From the NCBI RefSeq assembly GCF_002858745.1, contig NZ_PJRO01000007.1, positions 60,501-124,500 of the forward strand: a stretch of 64,000 nucleotides of DNA, read 5' to 3'. The notes under the pieces are model-generated. The model did no database searches and had not been told where the DNA came from. It saw only the letters and a program-made list of their open reading frames with translations. Numbering within the stretch: position 1 is the first letter of the stretch; each line of letters starts with the position of its first letter. Position numbers and translations under genes: made by a program. Origin of the DNA: Mesorhizobium loti (GTDB lineage Bacteria; Pseudomonadota; Alphaproteobacteria; Rhizobiales; Rhizobiaceae). This document shows positions 24,992 through 35,200 of this stretch, piece after piece.

Positions 24992-25285
24992 ATGTCCGAG
25001 CAGGAAGCGAACCATCAAGAGCGCGAGCACCGGCAGCGGGTGCTCAAAGGGGCCACCATCATCACCAGCATCCACAATTCGGAAATCCCCTGCGTCATAC
25101 GCAACCAGCATGCCAATGGCGCCGAACTCAAGGTGGCCGCCGACGCCATCGTTCCCGAGCGCTTCAGCCTCTATGTGCCTGTCGACGGCGTCGCCTATGA
25201 GGCGCTCGTGCGCTGGCGCCGCAACGATCGCATCGGCGTGCAGTTCACCGGCACCGGGCCAAAACCGCGCTTTCATTACGGCTGA
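24992..25285 (+). CDS. PilZ domain protein
   Basis: A 97-residue single-domain PilZ protein. The expected c-di-GMP site consists of an R-x-x-x-R segment, here in EREHRQRVLKG, and the downstream N/D-x-S-x-x-G element, represented by NQHANGAEL. The rest fits the beta-barrel (YEALVRWRRNDRIGVQFTG is typical). The Ser of the second motif is Ala, so nucleotide affinity may be weaker. It is probably a stand-alone cyclic-di-GMP effector that acts by protein contact. It is monocistronic, followed by a large inverted repeat. Confidence 0.82.
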   Translation: MSEQEANHQEREHRQRVLKGATIITSIHNSEIPCVIRNQHANGAELKVAADAIVPERFSLYVPVDGVAYEALVRWRRNDRIGVQFTGTGPKPRFHYG

Positions 25286-25318
25286 CCTCCAACCAACCGT
25301 TTCAGGCCTCGCTGCCCC

Positions 25319-25400
25319 GACCAAGGCATGTTGAGATTCCAAGCCGTGGGCAATCGCCATTTGCCGGCGGGTGTTGGGCAAATCTCAACACACCTTGGTT
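25319..25400. terminator. Large inverted repeat downstream of PilZ gene
   Basis: CCAAGGCATGTTGAGATT (25321-25338) pairs with AATCTCAACACACCTTGG (25381-25398) at 16 of 18 positions; two further bases may pair outside. The 42-base interior holds a smaller complementary segment. No T-tract follows. It could end the PilZ transcript or insulate the riboswitch that starts about 35 bases later. Confidence 0.5.
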
Positions 25401-25435
25401 GACGCTTCGCGCTGTCGTGGCTAGCTTCGGATTTG

Positions 25436-25619
25436 GAACTGGTTCCGCCGCAAGGCGGATGAAAAGGGAACACGGTTCGGCCGAGCCATCGGCCAAAGCC
25501 GCGACTGCCCCCGCAACTGTAACCGTTGAGCCTTTTTCCACGATGCCACTGGCCGCCTCAAGCGACCGGGAAGGCGGAAAAGGGTGATGACACGGAAGTC
25601 AGGAGACCTGCCTGTTCCA
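25436..25619 (+). promoter_or_regulatory. Cobalamin riboswitch
   Basis: All the hallmark blocks of the B12 aptamer appear in order: the outer stem with GGAACTGGTTCC, AAAAGGGAA, GCCGCGACTGCCCCCGCAAC (the core), GCCACTG, GGAAGGC, and GATGACACGGAAGTCAGGAG followed by ACCTGCCTG. Binding of adenosylcobalamin would shut off expression of the transport operon that follows. The btuB start is about 190 bases downstream, leaving room for an expression platform. Confidence 0.95.
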
Positions 25620-25812
25620 GTCACCCATGCTTGATCACGAGGGGTGGTCAGGCGCGGTCGTCCGTGGCGGTGACACGTGAAGTGTTGCCGCATGCCGGAA
25701 CGGCCGGGAGGTGAAATGCGACTGTCCGCAAATTTGCCTTCAGCCACCTCCGCCTGCGGTTCGAAATGAACCTCGCGGCGCCATTGCGCCGTCGATCCTT
25801 TTGGGGGCGGAA

Positions 25813-27669
25813 TTGAAGAAAACTGCTGTTTTGGCCGGTGCTGTCGCACTGGTTTCCACGAGCCATGCCAGTGCTCAGGATCCTGGCGGCAACGCCACGA
25901 TGCTGGAGCGTATCGTCATCACCACGCCGCTCCGGCGCGAGACGACACTGTCGCGTTCGACCTCGTCGGTAACAGTGATCGACCGCAAGAGCATCGAGCG
26001 TTCGGCGGCGCCCGACCTGCCTTCCCTGCTCAAATCCTACACCGGCGTCTCGATCATTTCTTACGGCGGCCAGGGTGCCTCGGCCAATCTCTACCTGCGC
26101 GGCATGTCGGCCAGCCAGACGCTGCTGCTGGTCAACGGCGTGAGGGCGAGTTCTGTCACCACCGGCACGGCGTCGCTTGGCAACATCCCGCTGGATTCGA
26201 TCGAGCGCATCGAGATCGCCAAGGGTGCGCATTCGGCACAATACGGTTCCGACGCCATGGGCGGTGTCGTCAACATCATCACCAAGCATGGCGGCCCATG
26301 CGCCGATGGCCGCAACAGCTGTGGCTCGGTCACAGCGGGCGTCAGCCACCCATGGGGCGGTACCTTGTCCGGCAATGTGCGAGGCCAAGGCGCGAGCGGT
26401 GTCGACTATTCGATCGGCGGCAGCCTGATCGGCACGCGCGGTTATGACTTCACATTCCCAACCGCCTTCGGCCATGAACCGGACGATGACGGTTTCCTGC
26501 TCGGCTCGATCAATGCCTCGCTGACGAAACAGTTCGACTGGGGCCGGATCTACGGCGATGCCTTGATTGGCCGCAGCCATGGCCAGTACGACGCGTCCTA
26601 TCCCGGCTCCAACGAGGTCGACACGACGAGCTTTGCCGGCAAGCTCGGCACCGAGATCAGGCATTCCGAAGACTGGTCCTCGACCGTCGAACTGTCGAGC
26701 TCGGTCGACCGCTCACGCAATTTTCGCGAGGGTGTTACCGGCGACAGCCGCTTCAATTCCAGCCGCTACGGCCTTTTTGCCTCGACCCGGAAGAATTTCG
26801 ACACAGGCGCCGTCTCGCATGTGCTGACCGGTGGCGCCGAGGTCTATCGCGAGCAGGTCAACTCAACCGTCGATTTCGACGTGACCGCGCGCACGCTGGC
26901 AGCCGTGTTCAGCCAATATTCGCTTTCATATGAAGCACTCACGGTGGATAGCGGCATCCGCTACGACCACAATGGTCAATTCGGCGGCGCCCCCACCTAT
27001 AATGTCGGCGCGAGCTACGAAATCCTGCCGGACCTCACGCTGCGCTCATCCTATGCCACCGGCTTCAGGGCACCGAGCTTCAATGAACTCTATTATCCGA
27101 ACTATTCCAACCCGAATCTCAAGCCGGAGAAATCCAGATCCTATGAGATCGGGCTGAATTGGCAGGCGAGCGCGAACACCAATCTGGATATCGCTTTCTA
27201 TCAAACCTGGCTGACAGACGCGATCGCTTCCAACCCACCGACCTATCTGCCCTTCAACGTGGCCAAGGCGCGCATAACCGGTTTCGAGGCAGCGCTTGCG
27301 CACCGCTTCAACACGGAATGGAGCGGCAGGTTAAGCGTCGATGTGCGCGAGCCGCTCAACCAGGACAACGGCAAATACATCCCCTATCGCGACCGCTTGA
27401 AGGCGATGGCTGAAGTCACCTACAGCCCGACCGGGCAGTTGGACGTGACGACGCGCGTGCTTTACGGCGCCGCACGCTATGCCAATGCCGCCAACACCGT
27501 GAAGCTGCCGGACTACGTCACCGTGGACTTCACCGCGCTTTATGCGCTGGACACTGCCTCGCAGGTAAAGTTCGCCGTCGAGAACCTGTTCGATGCAGAC
27601 TATTCGACGGTGACGGACTATCGCGCACCCGGCCGCACTTTCAATCTGAGCTTCACCCGGACATTCTGA
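25813..27669 (+). CDS. btuB: TonB-dependent outer-membrane cobalamin receptor
   Basis: A 618-residue protein. The start is taken as TTG at 25813, next to GGGGGCGGA, because it gives a clean signal peptide (KKTAVLAGAVALVSTSHASA); an ATG at 25711 would add 34 residues with no signal character. LERIVITT is a plausible TonB box. The plug domain includes LYLRGMSASQTLLLVNGVR and GAHSAQYGSDAMGGVVNIIT; the barrel contains ATGFRAPSFNELYYPNY and ends in RTFNLSFTRTF with a terminal Phe, as in outer-membrane barrels. It imports cobalamin with TonB energy. Regulated by the upstream riboswitch. Confidence 0.92.
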   Translation: MKKTAVLAGAVALVSTSHASAQDPGGNATMLERIVITTPLRRETTLSRSTSSVTVIDRKSIERSAAPDLPSLLKSYTGVSIISYGGQGASANLYLRGMSASQTLLLVNGVRASSVTTGTASLGNIPLDSIERIEIAKGAHSAQYGSDAMGGVVNIITKHGGPCADGRNSCGSVTAGVSHPWGGTLSGNVRGQGASGVDYSIGGSLIGTRGYDFTFPTAFGHEPDDDGFLLGSINASLTKQFDWGRIYGDALIGRSHGQYDASYPGSNEVDTTSFAGKLGTEIRHSEDWSSTVELSSSVDRSRNFREGVTGDSRFNSSRYGLFASTRKNFDTGAVSHVLTGGAEVYREQVNSTVDFDVTARTLAAVFSQYSLSYEALTVDSGIRYDHNGQFGGAPTYNVGASYEILPDLTLRSSYATGFRAPSFNELYYPNYSNPNLKPEKSRSYEIGLNWQASANTNLDIAFYQTWLTDAIASNPPTYLPFNVAKARITGFEAALAHRFNTEWSGRLSVDVREPLNQDNGKYIPYRDRLKAMAEVTYSPTGQLDVTTRVLYGAARYANAANTVKLPDYVTVDFTALYALDTASQVKFAVENLFDADYSTVTDYRAPGRTFNLSFTRTF

Positions 27670-27684
27670 GCCCTGGAGATGGCG

Positions 27685-28590
27685 ATGCAGGCAAGGGCAG
27701 AGATTTCGATGATGGCCAGCAGGGCTTTCTGCCGGCCTCGCCGGAGTTTGCCCATCGGCCTGATGGCTGGCGGGCTGCTCCTTGCGGCCGCCGGCAGCGC
27801 GACGGCGGCGGAAACGCCGAAACGCGTTGTCTCCATGAATGTCTGCACCGACCAGATGGCGATGCTGCTTGCCAGGGACGGCCAACTGCATTCCGTCTCC
27901 TATCTGGCCAGCGACCCGGCAACATCGGCGCTGGCCGAAGAGGCGCGACACTTTGCGGTCAACCACGGGCAGGCGGAAGAAGTCTTCCTGATGCAGCCAG
28001 ATCTCGTCCTGGCCGGAAACTATACGACGCGGGCAACTGTCGGCCTGCTCAGGCAACTCGGTATCCGCGTCGAGGAATTCCAGCCCGAAACCTCCTTCGA
28101 TGACGTGCGGGCGGGTCTCAGGCGCATGGGCGACATCCTCGACCGGCAGAACCGAGCCGAGGCGCTGGTGGCGGAACTCGACCGCAAGCTCGCCCAGGCG
28201 AGAGCAAAACCCCACCGCAACATCACCATCGCGACCTACTTTGCAAACTCCTACACGTCGGGCGCCGGCACGCTGGTCGACGCGGTGGTGGCCGCATCCG
28301 GCCTGACCAATCTGGCCACGAAGCTCGGCTTGTCCGGCACCCAGCAATTGCCGTTGGAGCTTCTGGTGATGGCGAAACCGGACATGCTGGTGGACTCGGA
28401 AGCGCGCTATGCGACGCCGGCGCTGGCGCAACAGACCTTCGTTCATCCTGCCTACAGGATGCTCGCCACTGAAACGGGGCGTGTTTCCGTGCCGGCCAGA
28501 TACACTATCTGCGGCGCGCCCTTCACGGCCACGGCCGTGGAGATGCTGACGGAAGCGGCGGCAAATCGTTCGGGAGGCGGGCAGCCTTGA
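27685..28590 (+). CDS. btuF: Periplasmic cobalamin-binding protein
   Basis: A 301-residue protein with a signal peptide (LPIGLMAGGLLLAAAGSATAA). RVVSMNVCTDQMAMLLA opens the mature domain and is typical of the BtuF/TroA class; HFAVNHGQAEEVFLMQPDLVLAG and the long connecting helix complete the two-lobed fold. It delivers cobalamin or a corrinoid to BtuC. The ATG at 27685 with GGAG six bases upstream is preferred to the ATG at 27679. The gene lies 15 bases after btuB, and its stop overlaps the btuC start. Confidence 0.88.
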   Translation: MQARAEISMMASRAFCRPRRSLPIGLMAGGLLLAAAGSATAAETPKRVVSMNVCTDQMAMLLARDGQLHSVSYLASDPATSALAEEARHFAVNHGQAEEVFLMQPDLVLAGNYTTRATVGLLRQLGIRVEEFQPETSFDDVRAGLRRMGDILDRQNRAEALVAELDRKLAQARAKPHRNITIATYFANSYTSGAGTLVDAVVAASGLTNLATKLGLSGTQQLPLELLVMAKPDMLVDSEARYATPALAQQTFVHPAYRMLATETGRVSVPARYTICGAPFTATAVEMLTEAAANRSGGGQP

Positions 28591-29588
28591 CAGATACCGC
28601 TCGCTACCGCGCCCTGCTTGCCGTGCTCAGCCTTGTGGTTGCCGTTCTCTTCGTGTTGTCGCTGACGATCGGTCCGGCTGCGATCGCTTTCAGCGACAGC
28701 ATCAGGGCGCTGTTCTCAGGCAAAGGGGACGCTATTGCCCTCATCATGCGTGAGATCCGCCTGCCGCGCGCGCTGCTCGGCCTGATGATCGGCGCGACGC
28801 TCGGCCTGTCGGGTGCAGCGCTGCAAGGCTATCTGCGCAATCCGCTGGCGGAGCCCGGCCTGATCGGCGTCAGCGCCTCGGCCTCGCTCGGCGCCGTGCT
28901 TGCCATCTATAGCGGCCTGACGATCGCCTTCCCGCTGGCGTTACCATTGTCGGCCCTCGTGGCGGCGATGGTTGCGGTGGTCGCTGTCCAGGCACTTGCC
29001 GGGCGGCGTGGCAACACGCTCACCATCATCCTTGCCGGTGTCGCCATCTCCAGCCTTGCCGGAGCCATGACCTCGCTTGCGCTCAACCTGTCGCCCAATC
29101 CCTTCGCAGCACTTGAGATCATGTTCTGGATGCTCGGCTCCCTCACCGACCGTTCGATGACACATGTCTGGCTGGCCGCGCCCTTCATGCTCGCCGGCTG
29201 GGTGCTTCTGTTGATGCTCGGTCGCGCGCTCGATGCATTGACGCTGGGGGCAGACACCGCCGCCTCGATGGGCATCGACATGCGCCGCGTACAGCAACTG
29301 GCGGTACTCGGCACTGCCGCCTCGGTGGGTGCCGCAACAGCCGTTGCCGGCGCCATCGGCTTCGTGGGGCTGGTGGTGCCGCATCTGTTGCGGCCGCTCG
29401 TCGGCGCCAGACCATCGCGGCTGTTGCCCGCTTCGGCACTCGGCGGTGCCGCGGTGGTTCTTGCAGCCGACATCCTCGTCCGTCTCATCGCACCCGGTCG
29501 GGATCTGAAGCTTGGCGTGCTGACGGCGATCGTTGGCGCACCGTTCTTCCTGTGGCTTGTCTATCGTGAACGACGGAGGCTGGCATGA
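28587..29588 (+). CDS. btuC: Cobalamin ABC transporter permease (FecCD family)
   Basis: A 333-residue integral membrane protein with about ten hydrophobic helices. LGLSGAALQGYLRNPLAEP followed by LIGVSASASLGAV is the FecCD/BtuC family signature. The cytoplasmic coupling segment near GADTAASMGIDMRRVQQL and the final helix region LAADILVRLIAPGRDL also fit. TTG at 28587 overlaps the btuF stop and has GGAGG upstream. Its stop overlaps the btuD start (ATGA). It forms the channel across the inner membrane. Confidence 0.92.
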   Translation: MTDTARYRALLAVLSLVVAVLFVLSLTIGPAAIAFSDSIRALFSGKGDAIALIMREIRLPRALLGLMIGATLGLSGAALQGYLRNPLAEPGLIGVSASASLGAVLAIYSGLTIAFPLALPLSALVAAMVAVVAVQALAGRRGNTLTIILAGVAISSLAGAMTSLALNLSPNPFAALEIMFWMLGSLTDRSMTHVWLAAPFMLAGWVLLLMLGRALDALTLGADTAASMGIDMRRVQQLAVLGTAASVGAATAVAGAIGFVGLVVPHLLRPLVGARPSRLLPASALGGAAVVLAADILVRLIAPGRDLKLGVLTAIVGAPFFLWLVYRERRRLA

Positions 29589-30397
29589 GCCTGCTTACCG
29601 TCTCCAGCCTTTCGGCCTCGCTCGGCCGGCGGCACGTGCTGAGCGACGTTTCCTTCATTGTCGGCCCCGGCGAGTTCGTCGGGCTGATCGGGCCTAATGG
29701 TGCCGGCAAATCGACCCTGCTCAAATCCGTACTGGGGCTAACGGCTTCGCAGGGAACGATCACGATCGCGGGGCGTGATGCGGCCACAATCACCATGCGC
29801 GATCGGGCAACCGACATCGCCTATGTCGCGCAGGAGCACGAGATCGCCTGGGCGATCCCTGTCGAAGCCGTGGTCGCACTCGGGCGCACGCCGCATCGGC
29901 CGGATTTCGCCGCCCTGTCACCGACCGATCACGCTGCGATCGAACAGGCAATGCGGCGCATGGAGGTCGACGCTTTTCGCGACCGTGCCGCCACCGACCT
30001 TTCCGGCGGCGAGAAGGCGCGTGTGCTGATTGCCCGCGCGCTTGCCCAGGAAACGCCTTTGCTTCTCGCCGATGAGCCGACGGCAGGCCTCGATCCGTCC
30101 CATCAGATCGCGCTGATGCGCCTGTTCGCCGATCTGGCCAAACAAGGCCGCAGCGTCGTTGCATCGCTGCACGACCTTGGACTGGCAGCGCGCTGGTGCA
30201 GCCGCCTTATCCTGCTCGACCGGGGCCGGATCATCGCGGACGGTCCACCCGAAATCGTGCTGACGGCCGAGAGCCTCGCCAGCGTCTACGGCGTCGAAGC
30301 CTATTTCGGCACCTCGTCCGGCCACGCCATCATCCAGCCGCTCGACCTGATCGCTCCTACCCAAGACGAACCGGAAGAAGACCATGACCGAACTTGA
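29585..30397 (+). CDS. btuD: Cobalamin ABC transporter ATPase
   Basis: A 270-residue ABC ATPase: Walker A GPNGAGKSTLL at about 37, Q-loop VAQEHEIAW, signature LSGGEKARVLIARALAQ, Walker B LLLADEPTAGLD and switch VVASLHDLG. The sequence matches the FepC/BtuD/HmuV class. It starts with the ATGA overlap of btuC and its last 14 bases overlap the next gene. It powers corrinoid import. Confidence 0.92.
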   Translation: MSLLTVSSLSASLGRRHVLSDVSFIVGPGEFVGLIGPNGAGKSTLLKSVLGLTASQGTITIAGRDAATITMRDRATDIAYVAQEHEIAWAIPVEAVVALGRTPHRPDFAALSPTDHAAIEQAMRRMEVDAFRDRAATDLSGGEKARVLIARALAQETPLLLADEPTAGLDPSHQIALMRLFADLAKQGRSVVASLHDLGLAARWCSRLILLDRGRIIADGPPEIVLTAESLASVYGVEAYFGTSSGHAIIQPLDLIAPTQDEPEEDHDRT

Positions 30398-31424
30398 ACC
30401 GCTGCTGCAGAGACACCTTGGCGACTGGCGGTCGGGCTGGAGCATGGGATCCTTCGGCGCCATTGCCGAATTCCATCAGGACGCGGACGAACAGCCGGTG
30501 ATCGACGAGCCGCTGGATCTGACCCGCGCGACGAGGCGCGGCGCCATCCGACTGGAGCGGCGGCGTCTCGCCGGCGCAACGGCGGTCGCCTATGAGACGC
30601 TGAGCCCGAAGCGACACCGCTGGAGCCATGCCGTGGCGCTCTGCCTGCCGGAAGCACGCGCGCGGCGCAACGGGCACAAGGTGCTGACCGAGGTCGGTCC
30701 GGACGATGACGCCGTTCGCGGCATCGATCGCACCGGCATCCTGTTCGATATGGGGCTCGGCCTGCCGCAATGCGATTTCTGCATCCGCACCAGCGATCCG
30801 AAACTGCTCGGCGAATTGCGCGCCAATCTCGGCCGCTCGCTGTTCGAGCCCGGCAATAGCGCGACTGCCGCCATCATGGCCGCGCACCCGCATCGCGTGG
30901 CGCTGACCGCATTGGGGCGTGTCGAGGTCTACCAGAAGATCGGCGGTCCGGACACTGGAGGCGTTTCGCCGGCCGGACCGCATACGCACCTGCTGCCCAA
31001 ACTGCTGGCCAGCGGCCGCACCCATTCAGCCAACACGCCGATACCGGAAGGCCTGCAGCCGCTCGCCTTCCTGCATCCCGGCAATCCGGTGATTGGCCCG
31101 ATGGGCGAGGACCAACCTTTCGACCTCGACCTGCATGAAGCATTCCAGAGCCTGCTGACACGCTACGGAACGGCGGAAGCCCGCACGGCGAAACAGGCGG
31201 TCAGCATGGCGCTCAGCACCGGCGTGGTCCCGCAGAACTGGACGCCACCGCCCGGCCGCGCCGCCAAGACCGCCGCTCGCATCGCACTGCGCCAGGAAGC
31301 AAGGCTCGCAGCCCACCACGCCGACATCATGCGCGCCGGCATCGTCACCGACTGGCAGGTGGCCTTCGATCAGCTCGATCCTGAGACTTCGGACAGCATC
31401 GAGGACGAAGCACCCGGCCACTAA
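30384..31424 (+). CDS. Conserved unknown protein of the cobalamin operon
   Basis: A 346-residue protein with no signal peptide or membrane segment. Conserved-looking blocks are GDWRSGWSMGSFGAIAEFH, RRLAGATAVAYETLSPKRHRWSHAV, DDDAVRGIDRTGILFDMGLGLPQCDFCIR and GGVSPAGPHTHLLPKLLASGRTHSANTP. The Cys pair in CDFC and the His residues in PHTHLL could bind metal or cobalamin. As I recall, rhizobial btu operons often carry this gene, annotated DUF6925; that is memory, not a search. It overlaps btuD by 14 bases, so it belongs to the riboswitch-controlled transcript and probably acts in corrinoid handling. Confidence 0.75.
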   Translation: MTELEPLLQRHLGDWRSGWSMGSFGAIAEFHQDADEQPVIDEPLDLTRATRRGAIRLERRRLAGATAVAYETLSPKRHRWSHAVALCLPEARARRNGHKVLTEVGPDDDAVRGIDRTGILFDMGLGLPQCDFCIRTSDPKLLGELRANLGRSLFEPGNSATAAIMAAHPHRVALTALGRVEVYQKIGGPDTGGVSPAGPHTHLLPKLLASGRTHSANTPIPEGLQPLAFLHPGNPVIGPMGEDQPFDLDLHEAFQSLLTRYGTAEARTAKQAVSMALSTGVVPQNWTPPPGRAAKTAARIALRQEARLAAHHADIMRAGIVTDWQVAFDQLDPETSDSIEDEAPGH

Positions 31425-31477
31425 TGGTTCAATCCATCTGGAAGAGTTCCAGCCTGGATGGAAGCTTCATAAGCCGG

Positions 31478-32071
31478 CTATTTTGTTGCCTGCAGCTTGT
31501 CGACCGCAGCTGTAAAGCCCTTGAGCGAAACCGGGATCGTAACCGGCTTACGCGTCACGGACTCCATGCCGATGTTCAGCATGGTGCCCGACTTCAGCCC
31601 CGTAAGCAGCTCGGGTGTCAGCGGAATGGCGGCGTAAGCGCCGTTCTGGTCGCTGGTCTGGATGGCGACGGCTGCCTTGTTGCCGGCATCGATCTGGTAG
31701 GATGCGCCGGCCGGCAGGAAAAGGCCGTGCGGCAGCGCCAGCAACATGGCGAGGCTGCCATTGTCGGCTTGGCGGCGCACGGTCAGTGTCAGTACGCGCT
31801 GCCCGGTTTTGGATTCAGTCAAGTTTTGCGAAGCCTGGCACTCAAGATCGGTGCCCGAACCGCCACTGGCGCAATTGACGACCCAAGGGTTGCCTTCCGG
31901 CTGCTTGGCTTCGGCTGCTTTCGCATCGGCGGGCTTGGCATTGGGTTTGGCTTCCTCAGCCAATGCGCCGGAGACTGCGGCCCCCAGCGTCGCAAGCACC
32001 ACGACCGCGCTTGCCAACCCGCTCAGCCGGGAGCCACAAGACCTGCCCCCACAAAACTTGCCTGTCGTCAT
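31478..32071 (-). CDS. Invasion-associated locus B (IalB) family protein
   Basis: A 197-residue exported protein. The signal peptide is SRLSGLASAVVVLATLGAAVSGALA. An Ala/Lys/Glu-rich linker precedes the domain, which begins WVVNCASGGSGTDLECQASQNL, the characteristic W-x-V-x-C-(x)n-C-x-A-x-Q pattern; the pair of Cys probably forms a disulfide. YQIDAGNKAAVAIQTSDQNGAYAAIPLT also fits. The start at 32071 follows GGGTGGA; a methionine four codons earlier is possible. IalB proteins are periplasmic or envelope proteins tied to host invasion in Bartonella; the function in rhizobia is unclear. It converges with the btu operon. Confidence 0.85.
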   Translation of the reverse strand: MTTGKFCGGRSCGSRLSGLASAVVVLATLGAAVSGALAEEAKPNAKPADAKAAEAKQPEGNPWVVNCASGGSGTDLECQASQNLTESKTGQRVLTLTVRRQADNGSLAMLLALPHGLFLPAGASYQIDAGNKAAVAIQTSDQNGAYAAIPLTPELLTGLKSGTMLNIGMESVTRKPVTIPVSLKGFTAAVDKLQATK

Positions 32072-32083
32072 TTTCCACCCCAT

Positions 32084-32265
32084 GCACGAATCGGCGCGAT
32101 CTCTACATCAGTGCAGACTGTCCGGAAAGCAGAACTTCACCTGCCAGACTACACGCTGTGACTAAATAACCACAGTATTGCTGACTATTTTTGGGAGTGT
32201 TCCACTCAAGGACTCGCTAATCAAGCGGTTTTGGATATTGTCCCCGGACCTGGGGATGGTACTGA
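32084..32265. promoter_or_regulatory. Divergent promoter region of IalB and the giant surface protein
   Basis: About 180 bases separate the two divergent genes. A small inverted repeat CTGTG-N10-CACAG lies at 32156-32175 in a short AT-rich stretch (ACTAAATAAC), a possible operator or shared promoter. No clear -35/-10 pair could be fixed. Confidence 0.4.
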
Positions 32266-35200
32266 ATGGGTTCGGGGGAACGCACGTCGTTTCGTATTCA
32301 GTCCGGCGTGCGTGGCTCAGGCCGCGCCGGCGCTCGTTGTTTGCCGCATATCTATCTGCCATCTGCATATTCGCAGTATACGAGGCAGCTTCTCAAAACC
32401 TCTGCGCTGTCCACACTTGCGCTGGCCACACTTGCGCTGGCCTTGGCTGGCACGACCGCTGCGCAGGCAGATCCTGACGCACTATGGCAGCCGCAAGTGC
32501 GCGCCATTATCGGCGCCGACAACCGCGGCGCCAGCACAGCCCTCGAAGGCTTCATCCCACTGAAGCAAACCGCAGAGTCGGTGCTGTTCCTCGACGTTCG
32601 CGGCAAACATCGGTTCGACGACGGCTTCGGCCAGGATGTCGGCATCGGCGTGCGGCGGCTGGTCAATCCCGACCTGCTTGTCGGTGGCTATGCCTATGCC
32701 AATGTGCAGACGATCGATGGCCACACCTTTAGCGGTGCGACGCTCGGCATCGAGGCGATCACCGCCAATTATGACGGCCATCTGAATGTCTATGTGCCCT
32801 TCGGCGGCGACGGCAACGACACCAAGGGCAACTCCAGCCTGTCGCTCGTCGGCAATCAATTGCTCGAACAGGTCTCCATTCTCGACCGGCGCAGCTATAG
32901 CGCGTGGGGCATCGAGGGCGAGTTCGGGGTGCAGGTGCCGCTGGACCTGCCCGACAACCATTCGCTGCGGCTGGATGTCGGCGGTTATCATTTCGCGGAT
33001 CCCGACGGGCGCGACGGCAGCGTCACCGGCGCCAAGGCCGGCATCGAATATGCCATCCGGGATGCTTTCAGCAGCGGCTGGGATCTCACTCTCGCAGGCG
33101 AAGTACGCAGCGACAACCGCGACCACACGCAGTTCGCTGGCTCAATCCAGCTCAGCGTGCCGTTCAATCCGCCTGCCCGCAACGCCTCGCAGGAGGAGAT
33201 CGCCACCGCCTATCCGGTGAGCGAGGGCCTTCGCAAACGCGTCAACGACCGCGTGCGCGGCGATATTGGCGTGCGTGTCAACACCCAGGAAACGACGACA
33301 ACCAGCACCCGCAACGCCATCAACGCGGCAACCGGCGCGGAATTCGGCACTTTCTTCTTCGCCGATGGTGAAAACACGCTGGGCCTGGGCACGCAGGGCG
33401 ATCCGACGACGCTCGATGACGCCGTTGCCAAGGCCGGCAAGAAGGGCTTCGTCGTCGCGCTCGGCGGCAAAGGCAACATCCTGACGGCTGGTGCGCTTCT
33501 GGCGCAGGACCAGACCGTGATCGGCGGCGCCGGTACGGTGAGGGTTCTCAATTTCTTCGGCAGCACCGAGAGCTTCAACTTCGGCGGTTCGAACGGCACT
33601 CTCGCCGGCACCAACCCCGGCAAGGCGGTGCTCAGTCTCGCGGGCGGCAACACGATCTCCGGCATCACCGTCACGGGCGGCGGCATCGGCATTTCGGGCT
33701 TCAATATCAAGGACGCAACCCTGACCGATGTCACGGTGACCGGAACCGGCTCCCATGGCGTTGCCTTCACCGGCAGTTCGACGGGCGTGACCGGTACGAA
33801 CCTGACGTCCAGCAACAATGGCGGCGATGGACTGCACATCGAAAGCGATGGCACCTTCAACTTCACCGGGACGACGCTGCTTTCCGGCAATGCGGGGGAC
33901 GGCCTCGACATCAAGGGCAAAGGCACCTACGCCTTCGCGACGCTGAATGCGCAGAACAACACCGGCGACGGCATCCACGTTTCCGGCACCTCCAGCACCG
34001 GCAAATTCTCGACCAAGGGCGGCACCGTCTCCGGCAACGGCGGTACTGGCGTCTTCATCGACCCGATCACCGCGGATGTCATGCTGGACCAGGTCAGCCA
34101 GAATGGCGGAACGGCAGGCATCGTCCTCGACCAGATGTCGGGTTCGTTCACCGTCAAGGGAAAGACCAGCATCGTCGGCATCGCTGGCGCCGGCATTTCC
34201 ATTTCCAATGCACCGGCTGCGATACGCTTCGGTGATGTCGAGATCAGCGCGCCGGGCGGCGCCGGCATTTCCCTTGCCGGGGTCAACGCGGCGGTGGTTG
34301 CCGGCAACATCGTCATTTCCGGGCTGGGCCTTGGCGCCACCGGGCTCGACTTCTCGGGCAGCCAGACCATGTTCACGGCGCAATCGGCCAGCATTTCGGG
34401 CGGCGCGATCGGCATCGACCTCACCGGCACGCTTGCCGGCTCGAAGATCACGATCACCGATGGCGGCACCATCGTCAACGGCGGCACGGGCGTGCGGCTT
34501 GGTATCGCGGGATCCCTTGCCGGTACGGCGAACGCCGATTTCAGCTTCGGCGGCGGCACGATCGGCGGCAGCCTTGCTTCGCTCGATGCGCGCGGCCTGA
34601 ACCCAGGCGCCGGCACCTATGCTTTTGGGACAACTGCGTTTACCGGCGCCCAACTCTTCGACATCCGCAACCTGATGTTCGTCGGGGCGACTGCGACTGG
34701 CAAGGGCGACGGTTCGTCGATCAATGACCTGGCGACGATCGTCCAGGCCGACGCCAGCACCGCCAACGACATCACCTTCATCCTCGTCAACCGGGGGACG
34801 GCGATCGACGCAACCAGCGGCTTTACGCTGGGAACGGGTCAGATCCTGGGCTCGTTTGGCAATGGCCGCTCCTTCTCGCTGGGCGGCGTGCCGCTCAACG
34901 TCACTGGAACCAACGTCCAGAACGGCGTGGCGATCACCGATGCCGGCGGCGCGGCAACGCTGACCAGCACTGCTGGCTCATCCACCGTCGCGATGGCGAG
35001 CAGCAGTTCGCTGCTGGACGTAAACCTCACCAACGCCAAGGTTGGGGGCGGCACTGTCGTCGTGGCTACGGGTGTCTCGAACATCGTACTGACCGGCGTG
35101 GCGATCAGCGGCGGCACGGCCGGTTTCCTGGGCACCGACCTCAACGGAGCGGCGCTGACCAATGTCTCAGCGACCGGCGCCACGCAGGACGGCTTCGCCT

